Below are positions 25,836 through 35,462 of a stretch of DNA of 64,000 nt, in pieces. A program made the translations under genes and the position numbers. The stretch lies in assembly GCA_963665215.2 (NCBI GenBank), contig CAXXWW010000014.1, forward strand, positions 284,858 through 348,857. The letters are read 5' to 3'. Positions within the stretch are counted from its first letter, which is position 1. Each line of letters begins with the position of its first letter. The DNA is from G963665215 sp963665215. Lineage in GTDB: Bacteria; Chloroflexota; Dehalococcoidia; Lucifugimonadales; CAUZJF01. The notes under the pieces were generated by a model that saw only the letters and a program-made list of their open reading frames with translations, made no database searches and was not told the origin of the DNA.

Positions 25836-27110
25836 TCAGGCGGACATATCGTGCGAACGGAGTGTCGGCGTGTCATCGACGCCTCGCAGAATCAGGAAGG
25901 CGATCAGCCCGCAGGCCGATAGGCTCAGGACGGCGGCCCCCTGCCCCAGCCCCAGAGTCACCGAGATGTAACTCCACGCGAACGGGCCGACGATGGCCGA
26001 TAGCCGGCCGACCATGCCGTGGAGGCCAAAGAACTCTCCCAGGTACTCGGGCACGGTAAGCCGCAACATGAAAGGCCGGTCCGCCACCCACGTGCCCGGG
26101 ACCAGGACCCCGGCGACGGCGCTAACAGGCAACCACAGGTACGAAGGCAGCCCCAGCCAGGGAATGGCGGCCACCATCAGCAACAGCAACGTCCACACGA
26201 AGACGACGGCACTGAGGGTACGCTTCGGCCCTGCTCGGTCCACGATAACCCCCCACATGAAACCGCCGGGTACGGCCACCAGCATGCCGAGCAAGAATAT
26301 GAACTCCACCTGTCGCACGGTGAAACCGACGGTCTCGGTACCGTAGAGAATGGCGAAGAAGCCCGCCGTCTGGAACGACCACGCGTACCAGAACCTGGCC
26401 ATCAGGAACCGCACCAGACCCGGGAACTGACGCATCTCTCCCAAGGTAACCCTGAGCTGCCTGACGGCGTTGGCCGCCGTTTCGACGGGCGACACGGCGC
26501 CCACGGCGCCGTGCCGCTCCTTCAGCAGCAGAAAAAGAGGAAGGGACACGAGCAGGAAGAGGACTCCAATAGCTCGAAAGCCAAAGACGGTCCCTCTAGA
26601 CTCGACGAATAACAGGCCTATTATCACGGCGATAATGGCTCCCAGGTATCCAACTCCCACTCCGAGCCCGGCTATAGTTCCTCTGGTGTCTTCGGTGCTG
26701 ACGTCTGCGAGCATGGCGTTGTAGAAGATGGCCGCCGTATGGATGGCGACCACGGCCACGCCGAAAAGCACCATGCCCAGGACTAGGTTGCTCCCTCCGA
26801 TCATCAAGGTCGCCCCGATACAGGCGATGGTGCTCACCACCAGGAAGGGCATCCTTCGTCCCGACTGATCAGAGACGGCCCCCAGGAGAGGGCTGAGGAC
26901 CAGCACGACGGACATGGCCAGCGACAGAGTATAGCCGACGGTGGCATCGTTGCCGGACATCTCGTGAGTGGCCCATATCGGAAAGAAAAGACCCACCACA
27001 CCCGCGAAGAACAGGGTGTTGCCCATGTCATAGACGATCCAAGCTGCGACGGCTGGCCGGCTTGGCCGGCCTTCGTCGGATGGGCTCATCTTTGTGACTT
27101 CGGTTCTCAT
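25836..27110 (-). CDS. MFS transporter, UMF1/Atg22-like
   Basis: A 424-residue protein with 12 predicted membrane segments. The N-terminal VAAWIVYDMGNTLFFAGVVG is characteristic of the UMF1 (Atg22-like) branch of the major facilitator superfamily. The loop-2 motif reads GAVSDQSGRRMP. A likely role is efflux of amino acids or other small molecules. The substrate is unknown. It is monocistronic. Confidence 0.82.
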   Translation of the reverse strand: MRTEVTKMSPSDEGRPSRPAVAAWIVYDMGNTLFFAGVVGLFFPIWATHEMSGNDATVGYTLSLAMSVVLVLSPLLGAVSDQSGRRMPFLVVSTIACIGATLMIGGSNLVLGMVLFGVAVVAIHTAAIFYNAMLADVSTEDTRGTIAGLGVGVGYLGAIIAVIIGLLFVESRGTVFGFRAIGVLFLLVSLPLFLLLKERHGAVGAVSPVETAANAVRQLRVTLGEMRQFPGLVRFLMARFWYAWSFQTAGFFAILYGTETVGFTVRQVEFIFLLGMLVAVPGGFMWGVIVDRAGPKRTLSAVVFVWTLLLLMVAAIPWLGLPSYLWLPVSAVAGVLVPGTWVADRPFMLRLTVPEYLGEFFGLHGMVGRLSAIVGPFAWSYISVTLGLGQGAAVLSLSACGLIAFLILRGVDDTPTLRSHDMSA

Positions 27111-27239
27111 GGTCTGAGCGCCGTACCAACCTAACCGGAATTTCCCATATCAATCTGCCTGATACCCAGGCAACGCACCATACTCGGAGAGAGCCATGGT
27201 AGTATCGCTCACGAACACAGTCAACCACCCCATCGAGCG

Positions 27240-27366
27240 CATGGCGAGGTGGACCCTTACCGGTGTACGCGACCTTTTGTGGCACGCCCACGCTCGGCGG
27301 CTGGTGTCTCAGCTTGCAGAGGTGGCCGTGCCGCGAGCGCTGGTCAGGGGGTGCTGAAACGCATTG
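27240..27366 (+). pseudogene. C-terminal scrap of an IS-B-like transposase
   Basis: HARRLVSQLAEVAVPRALV, then after a frame change GVLKRIGQ, matches the end of the IS-B protein (HARRLVFQLAEVAVSREVF). No other part of the element is present. It marks an old insertion. Confidence 0.65.
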
Positions 27367-27389
27367 GCCAACCGCCGGGCATATGCCCC

Positions 27390-27611
27390 GTGGACATTCA
27401 GAGATGGCACAACCCGAAGTCCGCGTCCGCTGACCTCTGGGTAGTTCCGAGATTGACGGAGGATGTAGAACACACATTAGGCCTCATCGAGGTCGCAGGA
27501 AAGCAGGCACTCCGTATAGGAGCGGACACGTTGGATGTTGTCGTTCCGGAAGCCGTCGGCGCTGTTATCCGGAAGAGGTTCAGTACAGAGGCCCCACACT
27601 CCGCAGACTGA
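27390..27611 (+). other. Unassigned protein-like reading frame
   Basis: In one frame the sequence reads WHNPKSASADLWVVPRLTED and then AGKQALRIGADTLDVVVPEA, ending at TGA 27609-27611. The composition is that of a real soluble protein, but I do not recognise it and the start is lost next to the transposase scrap. Probably the end of a truncated gene. Confidence 0.3.
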
Positions 27612-27954
27612 CTTGACCGCGTATTAACCATAATGCGGGCCTTCTACCGCATTCGAGAGCCGTGCACCCCGAGGGAGGTATATAATCCCGTACATAACTT
27701 AGCTTATGTATGGTAAAACAATCACTCCCTCGGAAGCTCTGCGTGCACCACTCGCTGCACGTCCGATAGCGCCCATCGGGCAACCCCATTATGCACGGAT
27801 TGACTCATATGTTCTCCGATGTTACCCTACCCCTGCTACAGACGCCACTCTCCTCCCACGAGGGAAGTCGGTGGGCTACTACTCCCCCCAATGGCCCCTC
27901 TGGGAGAAGGCGTCCGTGGCAAGAAACCCAACCTGCTGACCATGAGGGGGCACC
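27612..27954. other. Intergenic, probable promoter region of the lipoprotein gene
   Basis: No convincing gene; the frames here lack motifs. Confidence 0.4.
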
Positions 27955-28818
27955 TTGTCCGTGCGGGGCACACCACAGCGAATCATCGTGATCTGTCTCG
28001 TCGCAATCGCTGCCCTATTCTCCAACGCGTGCGGACAGGCTATTACTCCGGCTGAGAAACCAACACCAGATATACAACCCACGGTAGAAGCTTTGGCGGA
28101 AGTAAGGGTGGAAGAGATTCTGGCTTCGCCCCTGTCTGCAAGACCTCCAACTAGATTGACCACATTACTCACGCCCCAGCCAACCTATACTCCTCTGCCA
28201 ACTTATGCCCCTGTTCCATCGAATTACGTTCCCAAGATATCAGCGGACGGGAGAACCCCAACAGCCACACCATACTCATTGAGCCGTCTGGGGCTGTCGC
28301 GTGTCAATCCTGTTCCCGTGGGGAAGACGGGCGAATTCCGAGACAGAGACTCAACTCTAAGGATAACCCTATTACGCACAGTTCGGGGAGATGAAGCGCA
28401 GCAGCTGGCTCAACAGTACTCGCGATATCGCCCGGAACCGCTCGAAGAGGGCTTCGAATACCTGGTGGCAGAAGTGGAAATCGAAGAAAACGATGATGTG
28501 ATGGCGTTTTCCATTTACAGTGGCCTCTTCGATGCTGTGTCTTCGAATGGCGTGGCCTACAGTTGGCCGTACAGTAGGTATACCGATGATTCAAAAGAAC
28601 TCAGCCTTGAGCCTTACACTGGCTCTGGTCGCCGGTGGGGCGCCTGGATCGTCTCCAAGAATGACATCAACCCGTTGCTTCGCTATAAGCCACTTCCACT
28701 AGAGTTTTATTTACCGATCTACGATCTTGAGCTATGGTTCGAAACAAGGCCGGCACTTTCTGAGACACCCTCTCCTACTTCGACACCCACATCAACGCCA
28801 GCGTCGACATCTGAATAG
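27955..28818 (+). CDS. Putative secreted lipoprotein with DUF4352-like domain
   Basis: Up to 287 residues. The N-terminal hydrophobic stretch IIVICLVAIAALFSNACG ends in a possible, non-ideal lipobox before Cys. A Pro/Thr-rich linker (about residues 30-105, including TYTPLPTYAPVPSNY) follows. A globular part begins at VGKTGEFRDRDSTLRITLLR, continues EYLVAEVEIEEN, and resembles the DUF4352 beta-sandwich. The tail is again Ser/Thr/Pro-rich. Start is TTG 27955 or GTG 27961. It is probably anchored outside the membrane; the function is unknown. Confidence 0.6.
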   Translation: MSVRGTPQRIIVICLVAIAALFSNACGQAITPAEKPTPDIQPTVEALAEVRVEEILASPLSARPPTRLTTLLTPQPTYTPLPTYAPVPSNYVPKISADGRTPTATPYSLSRLGLSRVNPVPVGKTGEFRDRDSTLRITLLRTVRGDEAQQLAQQYSRYRPEPLEEGFEYLVAEVEIEENDDVMAFSIYSGLFDAVSSNGVAYSWPYSRYTDDSKELSLEPYTGSGRRWGAWIVSKNDINPLLRYKPLPLEFYLPIYDLELWFETRPALSETPSPTSTPTSTPASTSE

Positions 28819-29298
28819 GCATGTTCGGCGGTGCCAGGCAGCCTGATGCGCGAAACGAAGAATAGCCCAGGCGCGATGAGTTTAGAGGCGTCGGTAATGG
28901 AAAAAGAGAGGCTGACCGAATTCGTTCGAAGATGTAAGAGAGGCGTCTACTAGGGTACAGGTATCAGAGAAATAAGAAAAGTTGCAGAGAACCGCCTAAA
29001 CTGGCTGAGACTCTAGAGCCTCTCCACACACACGTCTTTACTATCCCCCCACCCATTAGGCTCCCGGCTCCTCAAAATTGGGCTATCGCGAGGGCTCCCC
29101 TCTTAGTACGTGATTGGGTGTGATGGAGACGGGGGAGGGTCGAGCTCGGCAATACCTGTGGCGTTCTCAAAGCTAGTTGGGCTAACCCCACCGGATTCAA
29201 AGCAGGCAGGGCCGTAGAGTCGGCCACCAGTGCAAGTCCCTCGCGGCTACCAATCCGTCAGACCAGGCCGCCTTCAATAACGATTCGAGACGTTGCCC
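28819..29298. other. Intergenic, no gene
   Basis: Several short broken frames. A stretch near 29140-29265 ending GCGGCTACCA looks vaguely tRNA-like, but its acceptor stem cannot be closed. Confidence 0.5.
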
Positions 29299-29687
29299 TC
29301 ACGCAACGGCGGCAGCGGGGTCGATGTCCATTTCACAAGCGTAGCCGACGAACTCCCTGGGGCGGACAAGCCTTAGCGTCCATTTCGCAAACTCCTCCAG
29401 GTGTGTTCCCAGTAGATTCTTGGTTTGCTCGTCGATTAGATTCCCTTCTGAGTCGAACTTAGGCGGAGCGTATGCCTGGACCAGTACCCCTGGTTTGACC
29501 ATCACCACAGAGCCGGTCTCTGCGAGGGTTTCTTGAAGTTGCATCTGGGCACGGGCGGTGCCGGCTCTCCCGCCTGCGCCTATTATTGTCACGGGTTTGC
29601 CCATGAGCGATCCCTCCTTGCGGTCACGGGAAGCCCAGTCGATGGCATTCTTGAGTGCCCCCGATGTACCCCAATTGAACTCCGGTC

Positions 29688-31055
29688 GAGGTTACGTCAA
29701 TAGGTGTGTAAACGACATCAGGCGGCGACCTTCTCAGCCGTTGATTCAATGGCGATTCCATCCGCATACTGTGCACCGAGATAGACGTCTTCGATCAACT
29801 CAGGGGCCTTCAGACGCCTGAAGCGCTGTTCGGCGACCATCAACATTTTCCAGATCACCGCTATCGCCCGATCGACCCTCTTGTAGCGCTTGGCGGCATC
29901 GGTCCGAAGCCTGAGGGCCGCGAAGGGTGATTCTACCGGGTTCGTCGTGCGAAGGTGCCCCCAGTGCTCCTTTGGGAAGTCATAGAAGGTGACCATGCGG
30001 TCCCAGTCCCGCTCCAAGGCCTCTGAGGCCGCCTCGTAGGAATGGTCGCCGCACCACCTGGTGAACACCGTCCTGAGCCGCTCAGCCTCTGTCCGAGTCG
30101 GCGCGTAGGGGATAGTACGCAGCATGAGCTTGGCCTGGTCCTGTTGTCGCTTTGGAAGCTTGGCGAGCACGTTTACGATCTTGTGGTTCCAGCAGCGTTG
30201 CTCTGCCGCCTGCGGATAGACGTTGCGCAGAGCTCCCCAGATGCCCAGGTGTCCGTCTCCAACCACCAGCCTCGGGCAGCTCAAGCCCCGGCGCTTGATG
30301 TCCCTGAGCACCTCGGACCAGTTCTCTGTGGACTCCCTGTATCCGGGAACAGCGCTCACCACCACCTTGCTCCCGTCGCTCAGGGCCGCCATCACCACCA
30401 GTACCGCCGCCTTCTCCTTCTCAAGACCAGCCTTGACGTAGACTCCATCCACCCACATGTAGACCACTTCCAGGTCATCGAGGGGCCGGCTGCGCCATTG
30501 GGCAAGCTCATCGTTCCACTTATCCTTCAACCGGGCCACCGTGCTCGCCGATACCGGTGCGTCCTCTCCCAGCAGCCCCCGCAAAGCCAGATCGAAGTCG
30601 CCTTCGGATAGACCGTGCAGGTACAGCTCGGGGATCAACTCAGCAACCTTCCTGGTCCTGTTGACGAACAGCGGCAGCAGCCGGCTCTCGAACTGCTCCT
30701 CGGTATCGCGGACTCGCGGCCGCCTCAGCTGTATCGTTCCCGAACTCAGCGTAAGCCTCCGGGCTCTGCCGTATCCGTTCCGATAGCCGGTATCGTTGTC
30801 CGAGTCGGATCTGAGCGCCGACTTCGCCCTTCCCAGAAACCCCGTCACCTCCTCCTCCAGCAACTCCTGGATCAGCCTCTGGACCTGGCTTCGCACCCAA
30901 TCCTCCAACTGCTCCCACTCCGGCCTTGACTCCGACCTACTCTCAGTGCTTTCCTTCCTCATGGGCGGTCTATCTCCTCTCTTGGGCCTCGAGCCCGTGT
31001 TGTTCAGAGAGAGGGTACACCGCCTGACTGTTTACACACTTTTTGAAGATACCTC
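29688..31055 (-). mobile_element. IS256-family element, copy 1
   Basis: 1368 bp bounded by GAGGTTACGTC (29688) and its partner GATACCTC (to 31055). Inside the ends a shared GTGTGTAAAC block extends the inverted repeat. It is flanked by CTCCGGTC (29680-29687) and CTCCGGTG (31056-31063), an 8-bp target duplication with one mismatch. It interrupts the flavin reductase. Confidence 0.92.
29718..30962 (-). CDS. IS256-family mutator-type transposase, copy 1
   Basis: An intact 414-residue DDE transposase. Typical features are EELLEEEVTGFLGR-type N-terminal helices, VVYMWVDGVYVKAGLE with the first Asp, LVVGDGHLGIWGAL with the second, and a C-terminal half with EAASEALERDWDRM and RTTNPVESPFAALRLRT. 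It differs from copy 2 at only a few residues. Confidence 0.94.
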   Translation of the reverse strand: MRKESTESRSESRPEWEQLEDWVRSQVQRLIQELLEEEVTGFLGRAKSALRSDSDNDTGYRNGYGRARRLTLSSGTIQLRRPRVRDTEEQFESRLLPLFVNRTRKVAELIPELYLHGLSEGDFDLALRGLLGEDAPVSASTVARLKDKWNDELAQWRSRPLDDLEVVYMWVDGVYVKAGLEKEKAAVLVVMAALSDGSKVVVSAVPGYRESTENWSEVLRDIKRRGLSCPRLVVGDGHLGIWGALRNVYPQAAEQRCWNHKIVNVLAKLPKRQQDQAKLMLRTIPYAPTRTEAERLRTVFTRWCGDHSYEAASEALERDWDRMVTFYDFPKEHWGHLRTTNPVESPFAALRLRTDAAKRYKRVDRAIAVIWKMLMVAEQRFRRLKAPELIEDVYLGAQYADGIAIESTAEKVAA

Positions 31056-31370
31056 CTCCGGTGTAGCGAACAACACAGCATCCGCCTCTCGTACGGCTGA
31101 CTTGAGCGCGGTAACCGACGCCGGATCGCCCTGATCCTCGACATCCTGGTTAAAGAAGGGGAGATCTTTGATGTCAAAGATCGAAATCTCCATTCCGTCG
31201 GGAGCGATCTCCTGGCTGGCCCGCAACAATCCTGAGTTGGACGACGCCTTACGAAGGCCACCCGAGATGCCCAATACTCGTACTGGCCTCGATCCATTGT
31301 GGTCTTGGTAGCTGACCATTTTCGCCTCCTCTGTGTCTTCTACCCTCGCAGCTGAGTAATCTCGCTGACC

Positions 31371-32942
31371 TCATTTCGGCCGGCCCGTCTCCCAGTTAGC
31401 CTTCGCTCCCTCCAAAGTCCTCTCCGCGCCGTGCATCGCCATTTCTTCACACTCTGGCGCCCAGGGAACTGAGCAGTTAGGCACCCAGTTGCGGGAAACA
31501 GGACGTACAGGCCGGCGCACGGCCGGCCGCCCTTCGACAGCTTGCTCAGCACCGGTCGGGAGGGCCAGCGAAAGTGCCATGGCCACAGCTACAGGTATGG
31601 CCAAAAGCAGAAAAGCATCGCTGTAGGCAGCCGCGGGGCCGGAGTGTAGCGGGTTAAACGAACTCACGCCGCCTTCCCCGCGCGACGTGACGACCGCCAT
31701 GAGTGCGGCCGTCCCGAAACCGCCGCCCAGAAAGAAAGACATGGAATTGATGCTTAGAGCCGAAGCGAGCATCTGGCCGCGTACGATACGGGTTATCGTC
31801 GTCGCCAGAGGCGTGTTCATCAACCCTGACCCGGCTCCCAGTATCCCCGCGCAGGTAGCTATGACCCAGACCGATGACCCAGAATACGTCGAAAGGCCGA
31901 GCACCGCTATGAGTATCAGAGGAGATCCTATCCAGGCTGGCAGGCGAGGGCCCTTTCGGTCTGTGAGCCGGCCTGCGACAATCCCGAAAAGAGAGACGGC
32001 TATGGCGCCGGGCAGCATGGCGCCCCCGACCTCCAAAGGCGAAAGTCCATGCAGGGTGACGAGCAGTATCGGCAGTCCTACGAGAGGGGCCAGGCTGGCG
32101 GCCGTCACGGAAAAACTCATCCCCAAGGTGGCGACGTACATCGAGTTACGAAGGAATTCTCTAGGTATAAAGGGCGAACTGGCAGTCAACTGACGGGCAG
32201 AGAGCGATACCAGTCCAATAACCGCCATGGCAGTGCCCGCCAGGACCAGGGGCGAAGTCCAGCCCGAGCGTGCGGCCTCTGATGGGACCAGAAGCGCCCC
32301 GGTGACCATGAGCGCCAGAGCGACACCTCCGAGCAGGTCCAGTTTCCCGACAGTCCGTGCCTCGTCCCGCTGGAGCAGTTTCAATCCGAAGGGAATCGTC
32401 ACGGCAGCCGCGGCGCTGATGACGAAAATAGACTGCCAACCCAGTGACTCGGCCAAGGCTCCTCCCAGAAACGGCCCGACGGCGCCTCCAGCGCCAATCG
32501 TCGCGGCTAGAACACCGAGGACGGTGCCGCGGGCTTGTGGACCATAGGCCCGGCTGGCGAGTGTCATCCCCAGTCCTGGCACGGCAGCTCCACCAGCTGC
32601 CTGTACAATCCTTGCCGCCAAGAGGAGTGAAAAGCTCGGCGCTATCGCCGACAAGAGTGAGCCGATCGAGAAAACGGCGACGCCAATCAGGAAGAGTGGA
32701 CGAGCACCAAAGAGATCAGCGAGCCGACCGTAGAACGGAATGGCTACCCCGTAAACGAGCAGGAACCCCGTCATCAGCCAGCTGATCTGGCCGGTACCGA
32801 CCGATAGGTCGTCGGCAATGTCGGGGAGGACAACCCCCAGGGCGGAGGCGTTGAGCACTCCAAAGAATATGGCGACACAGACTATCAGCAGGATGCCAGT
32901 TGCGTTCGCCGCTTTGGTTTCAGCCTGGCCTTGGCCTGTCAC
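31371..32942 (-). CDS. MFS drug efflux transporter, DHA2 (EmrB/QacA) type
   Basis: A 523-residue protein with about 14 membrane segments. The N-terminal half has SWLMTGFLLVYGVAIPFYGR and LADLFGARPLFLIGV (motif A). VQAAGGAAVPGLGM corresponds to motif C-like sequence. It probably exports drugs or toxic metabolites by proton antiport. The last 65 residues, after GAEQAVEGRP, are hydrophilic and unusual. It is flanked by the broken FMN reductase and the MarR-linked unit. Regulation by that MarR protein is possible but unproven. Confidence 0.88.
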   Translation of the reverse strand: MTGQGQAETKAANATGILLIVCVAIFFGVLNASALGVVLPDIADDLSVGTGQISWLMTGFLLVYGVAIPFYGRLADLFGARPLFLIGVAVFSIGSLLSAIAPSFSLLLAARIVQAAGGAAVPGLGMTLASRAYGPQARGTVLGVLAATIGAGGAVGPFLGGALAESLGWQSIFVISAAAAVTIPFGLKLLQRDEARTVGKLDLLGGVALALMVTGALLVPSEAARSGWTSPLVLAGTAMAVIGLVSLSARQLTASSPFIPREFLRNSMYVATLGMSFSVTAASLAPLVGLPILLVTLHGLSPLEVGGAMLPGAIAVSLFGIVAGRLTDRKGPRLPAWIGSPLILIAVLGLSTYSGSSVWVIATCAGILGAGSGLMNTPLATTITRIVRGQMLASALSINSMSFFLGGGFGTAALMAVVTSRGEGGVSSFNPLHSGPAAAYSDAFLLLAIPVAVAMALSLALPTGAEQAVEGRPAVRRPVRPVSRNWVPNCSVPWAPECEEMAMHGAERTLEGAKANWETGRPK

Positions 32943-33027
32943 GACAGCTCCCTGAGTTTCGTGTTACCGATCCGTCACGCGTTGGTGTCTGGTCCCATCT
33001 CCGTTTAGGCTGTGTAATCGCCCTTCA

Positions 33028-34056
33028 TCAAAACCAGTCCGCGAATCCGGAGGAAATCGAACTTGGACTACCGCCCGCAGATGCTACTTTCACTGGAGTC
33101 GGCAGCTCATGAACTAACGACCAGCTCCCTAGGTTCCCCTTTGGGTCAGGATGACCGTTTCTCTGACCCGCATCCGCGCGAAACACCTGCCCTTTCTCCG
33201 TAGCGATCCACGCGCTACTTTGAGCGAAAAACACGACCGGGACCCGTTCATATAGCTCAGGTAGGACAGGGTCCACCACCGGTTCCCAAATGTGCCCGCC
33301 GTCAATCGAGTGGTAAACTCTTGCGGCTAGACCAGGTGGACGTTGACCGGTGGCGATCAGTATCTCGCCTGCTCGGTCGGGGTTAATGTGCATTCCGACC
33401 GTGTATCCCTGACCAATTCCCTTGGTTATGTGCTCCCACGAGTCGCCGTTGTCCTCACTGACATAAAGTCCTTCGCCGGTTGCGGCAACTAGACGGCCCG
33501 GCTGTGATGGATCTGGGCGCACGGTATGGACATCCACGTTGACGCCATTATTCATCTCCGTCCAATTGTCGCCGTTGTCGTCGGAGAGAAGGACTCCTCC
33601 AACTTCAACCCCGACCAGGACGCTGCCATCGACATCCGGAAGAAAATCAATGGAACGTACATGGGGCTGGCGCGGTGGCCCGGGAAAGTACCATTTCTCT
33701 CGCGTAGGCAACTCGTCGATCTTGTCTAGACGAGTCCATGTCCCACCCCCGTCGTCGCTGCGAAAGACCATAGCCGGTTCTGTGCCTAAGTAGAGCTTGT
33801 CATCAGGGCCGATCGCGGTGGCGCGTGCATCGCCATCCCAGATCCGGCGGTCGGCAGAATTGGAGAGATCGTAGACGCCATCGCGCGCTACCGCTGCAAT
33901 GATCTTCCCGCGGCGGTCCGCTACGTGGACTACAATTTTCCCCGCAAGGCCGACGCGTTCTGCGGTATTGTCGCGTAGCCGCCAAACGCCATCGTTGGTG
34001 CCTAATAACAGGCCCGCATCAGTGTCACGTCCGTTTTGACTGCCCTCTCCGTCCAT
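33028..34056 (-). CDS. Beta-propeller protein with BNR/Asp-box repeats
   Basis: A 342-residue protein with at least four Asp-box repeats (S-x-D-x-G-x-x-W): SDDGGGTW, SDDNGDNW, SEDNGDSW and SIDGGHIW. They are spaced about 50-70 residues apart, as in sialidase/sortilin/YCF48-like propellers. There is no signal peptide, so it is probably cytoplasmic. It starts inside the last 32 bp of the MarR gene, implying translational coupling. A ligand-sensing or glycan-binding role is possible; no catalytic residues are apparent. Confidence 0.75.
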   Translation of the reverse strand: MDGEGSQNGRDTDAGLLLGTNDGVWRLRDNTAERVGLAGKIVVHVADRRGKIIAAVARDGVYDLSNSADRRIWDGDARATAIGPDDKLYLGTEPAMVFRSDDGGGTWTRLDKIDELPTREKWYFPGPPRQPHVRSIDFLPDVDGSVLVGVEVGGVLLSDDNGDNWTEMNNGVNVDVHTVRPDPSQPGRLVAATGEGLYVSEDNGDSWEHITKGIGQGYTVGMHINPDRAGEILIATGQRPPGLAARVYHSIDGGHIWEPVVDPVLPELYERVPVVFFAQSSAWIATEKGQVFRADAGQRNGHPDPKGNLGSWSLVHELPTPVKVASAGGSPSSISSGFADWF

Positions 34057-34525
34057 AATGTCTCTCCTCCTCGTGGTTCAGTTCACTTCGTTGGTCTGCA
34101 AGGTTTTCGTGGACTCTTGAGAGCAAGCCATGGAGCAGCTCGCGCTCGGGACCGTCGAATCCGGCAAACGAAGTTCGCTCCAACTGGTCCCACTTCTCCT
34201 CCACATTCACCCTGCGTTGCCGACCCTCTGCCGTTGGGAACACCCGGGAGACTCGTTGGTCGTCGGTATCTGGTATGCGCTCCACGAGTCCCTTGCGCTC
34301 CAGCCTCCTCAATGCGTTAGTCACCGTTGCGGGTTGCACGGCCAGGTGTTGACCGAGTTCGGTCTGGGTGACCCCTTCCTTTTCCCAAAGGGCGCACAGC
34401 ACCATCTCCTGGCCGACGTGCAGTCCGATCTCGTTCAGAAGATCGTCGGCGCGCTGGCGGTGAAGTTTGCACACCTGGGCCAACAAGTAGCTTATGGTCT
34501 CGGGTAACGGCGCGCATTTAGTCAT
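34025..34525 (-). CDS. MarR-family transcriptional regulator
   Basis: A 166-residue winged-helix protein. The recognition region reads GVTQTELGQHLAVQPATVTN followed by the wing LVERIPDTDDQRVSRVFPTA, which is the D-x-R-x-x signature of MarR. It is downstream of the NmrA-like gene on the same strand and overlaps the propeller gene. Tandem palindromic sites upstream of the NmrA gene (35463-35489) are the likely operator. Phenolic or oxidative effectors are usual for the family. Confidence 0.88.
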   Translation of the reverse strand: MTKCAPLPETISYLLAQVCKLHRQRADDLLNEIGLHVGQEMVLCALWEKEGVTQTELGQHLAVQPATVTNALRRLERKGLVERIPDTDDQRVSRVFPTAEGRQRRVNVEEKWDQLERTSFAGFDGPERELLHGLLSRVHENLADQRSELNHEEERHYGRRGQSKRT

Positions 34526-34539
34526 TGTTTTCCTCCGAG

Positions 34540-34560
34540 AACGTAGCCTCAGGCTACGTT
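34540..34560. promoter_or_regulatory. Palindrome between NmrA-like and MarR genes
   Basis: AACGTAGCCT-C-AGGCTACGTT is a perfect inverted repeat with 10-bp arms and a single central base. It overlaps the NmrA stop and lies 15 bp upstream of the MarR start. It could act as a hairpin tuning downstream expression or as a protein site. Confidence 0.55.
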
Positions 34561-35430
34561 GGTCGTCGCTCCCTCGTCGTTATTCAGGATGCTCCAGTCC
34601 TGAGCTTGTGCCCACTCCTCGAACGTATGCCAGCCCACCTCCGGGTAGTCTCTACGGAGTGTCTCGATGTCGGCGCTATATCCGACCGTCTCGAACCACT
34701 CGTACATCTTGTCCGCGTCCTCGCCCATAGTGAGCGGGACGTAGTCGATCGGGCGCCCAGACGCGGAGGAGACGATCTCCGCTGCCCGCTTCCCACTCAG
34801 CTCGTCCGATGCAATGTCAATCCGCTTGCCCAGGAACCGGTCCGGGTTCTCGAGCACCAGGATAACGAACGACGAGATATCCTGGACAGGAATCCCCTGG
34901 ACTGGCCGGTCTGGCGGCACCAGGAGGGAGAGTGTCCCCTGGATCAGTCCGGGCAAAGTCCAGGGGCTCAGCACGTTTTCGTAGAAGAAGACCGGAGCCA
35001 CGACGGTGTGAGGTATGCCCAGGGCCTTGATGTGCTTCTCGATATCGTACTTGCTGTCGAAGTGGGCGATCCCCGTCGACCGGTCGGCGTTACCGACGGA
35101 CGCATACACGAAGTGCTTCACATCCGCACCCTTGACGGCGTCTGCGATCGTGCGACCCTGACGCACTTCCGCTTCGAGCCCCAACTCGAAGAACGAGGTC
35201 ATTGCGTACACGGCGTCGACCCCTGCGGCGGCGCGAATCACCGCCTCGCGGTCCTCTATGTCGCCGACTGCCAACTCGGCGCCTATGCTCTCGATCTGCC
35301 TGGCTGCACTGGAGTCAGCGTTCCGAGTGAAGGCTCGGACGCGATGCCCTTTGTCGAGCAGCTTTCGGGCTACTGACCCGCCTTGCTGTCCGGTTGCTCC
35401 GATCACTAGAACGGTAAGTCGCTTAGACAC
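34549..35430 (-). CDS. NmrA-family NAD(P)-binding protein
   Basis: About 293 residues from GTG 35430; an in-frame start at 35499 would place the operator inside the gene. The Rossmann glycine motif is LVIGATGQQGGSVARKLLDK. A basic residue after the second strand (RAFTRNADS) suggests NADP preference. ELAVGDIEDREAV and HFVYASVGNADRST are typical of NmrA/HSCARG proteins, which sense redox state or act as atypical SDR reductases. It is the first gene of the NmrA-MarR-propeller unit. Confidence 0.85.
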   Translation of the reverse strand: MSKRLTVLVIGATGQQGGSVARKLLDKGHRVRAFTRNADSSAARQIESIGAELAVGDIEDREAVIRAAAGVDAVYAMTSFFELGLEAEVRQGRTIADAVKGADVKHFVYASVGNADRSTGIAHFDSKYDIEKHIKALGIPHTVVAPVFFYENVLSPWTLPGLIQGTLSLLVPPDRPVQGIPVQDISSFVILVLENPDRFLGKRIDIASDELSGKRAAEIVSSASGRPIDYVPLTMGEDADKMYEWFETVGYSADIETLRRDYPEVGWHTFEEWAQAQDWSILNNDEGATTNVA

Positions 35431-35462
35431 TTTGGCCCTCTCTTTCGGTAAGGGTAATGAGC

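Larger units (their letters stand above)
29299..31319 (-). pseudogene. NADPH-dependent FMN reductase interrupted by IS256
   Basis: The N-terminal 88 codons (31319-31056) read VRVLGISGGLRKASSNSGLL, the flavin phosphate loop, up to ADAVLFATPE. After the IS256 (29688-31055) the frame resumes FNWGTSGALKNAIDWASRDR and continues to the stop at 29299. Removing the element and one 8-bp target copy gives a continuous 214-residue protein, in which LFATPEFNWGTSGALKNAID is the expected family motif. Such enzymes (ChrR/SsuE/ArsH relatives) reduce flavins, quinones or metals. The gene is broken only by this insertion. Confidence 0.88.

Noticed and set aside
29140..29265. tRNA-like or tmRNA-like stretch ending GCGGCTACCA
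   Set aside because: The 3' end resembles a tRNA acceptor, but no complementary 5' acceptor strand, D arm or anticodon stem could be paired.
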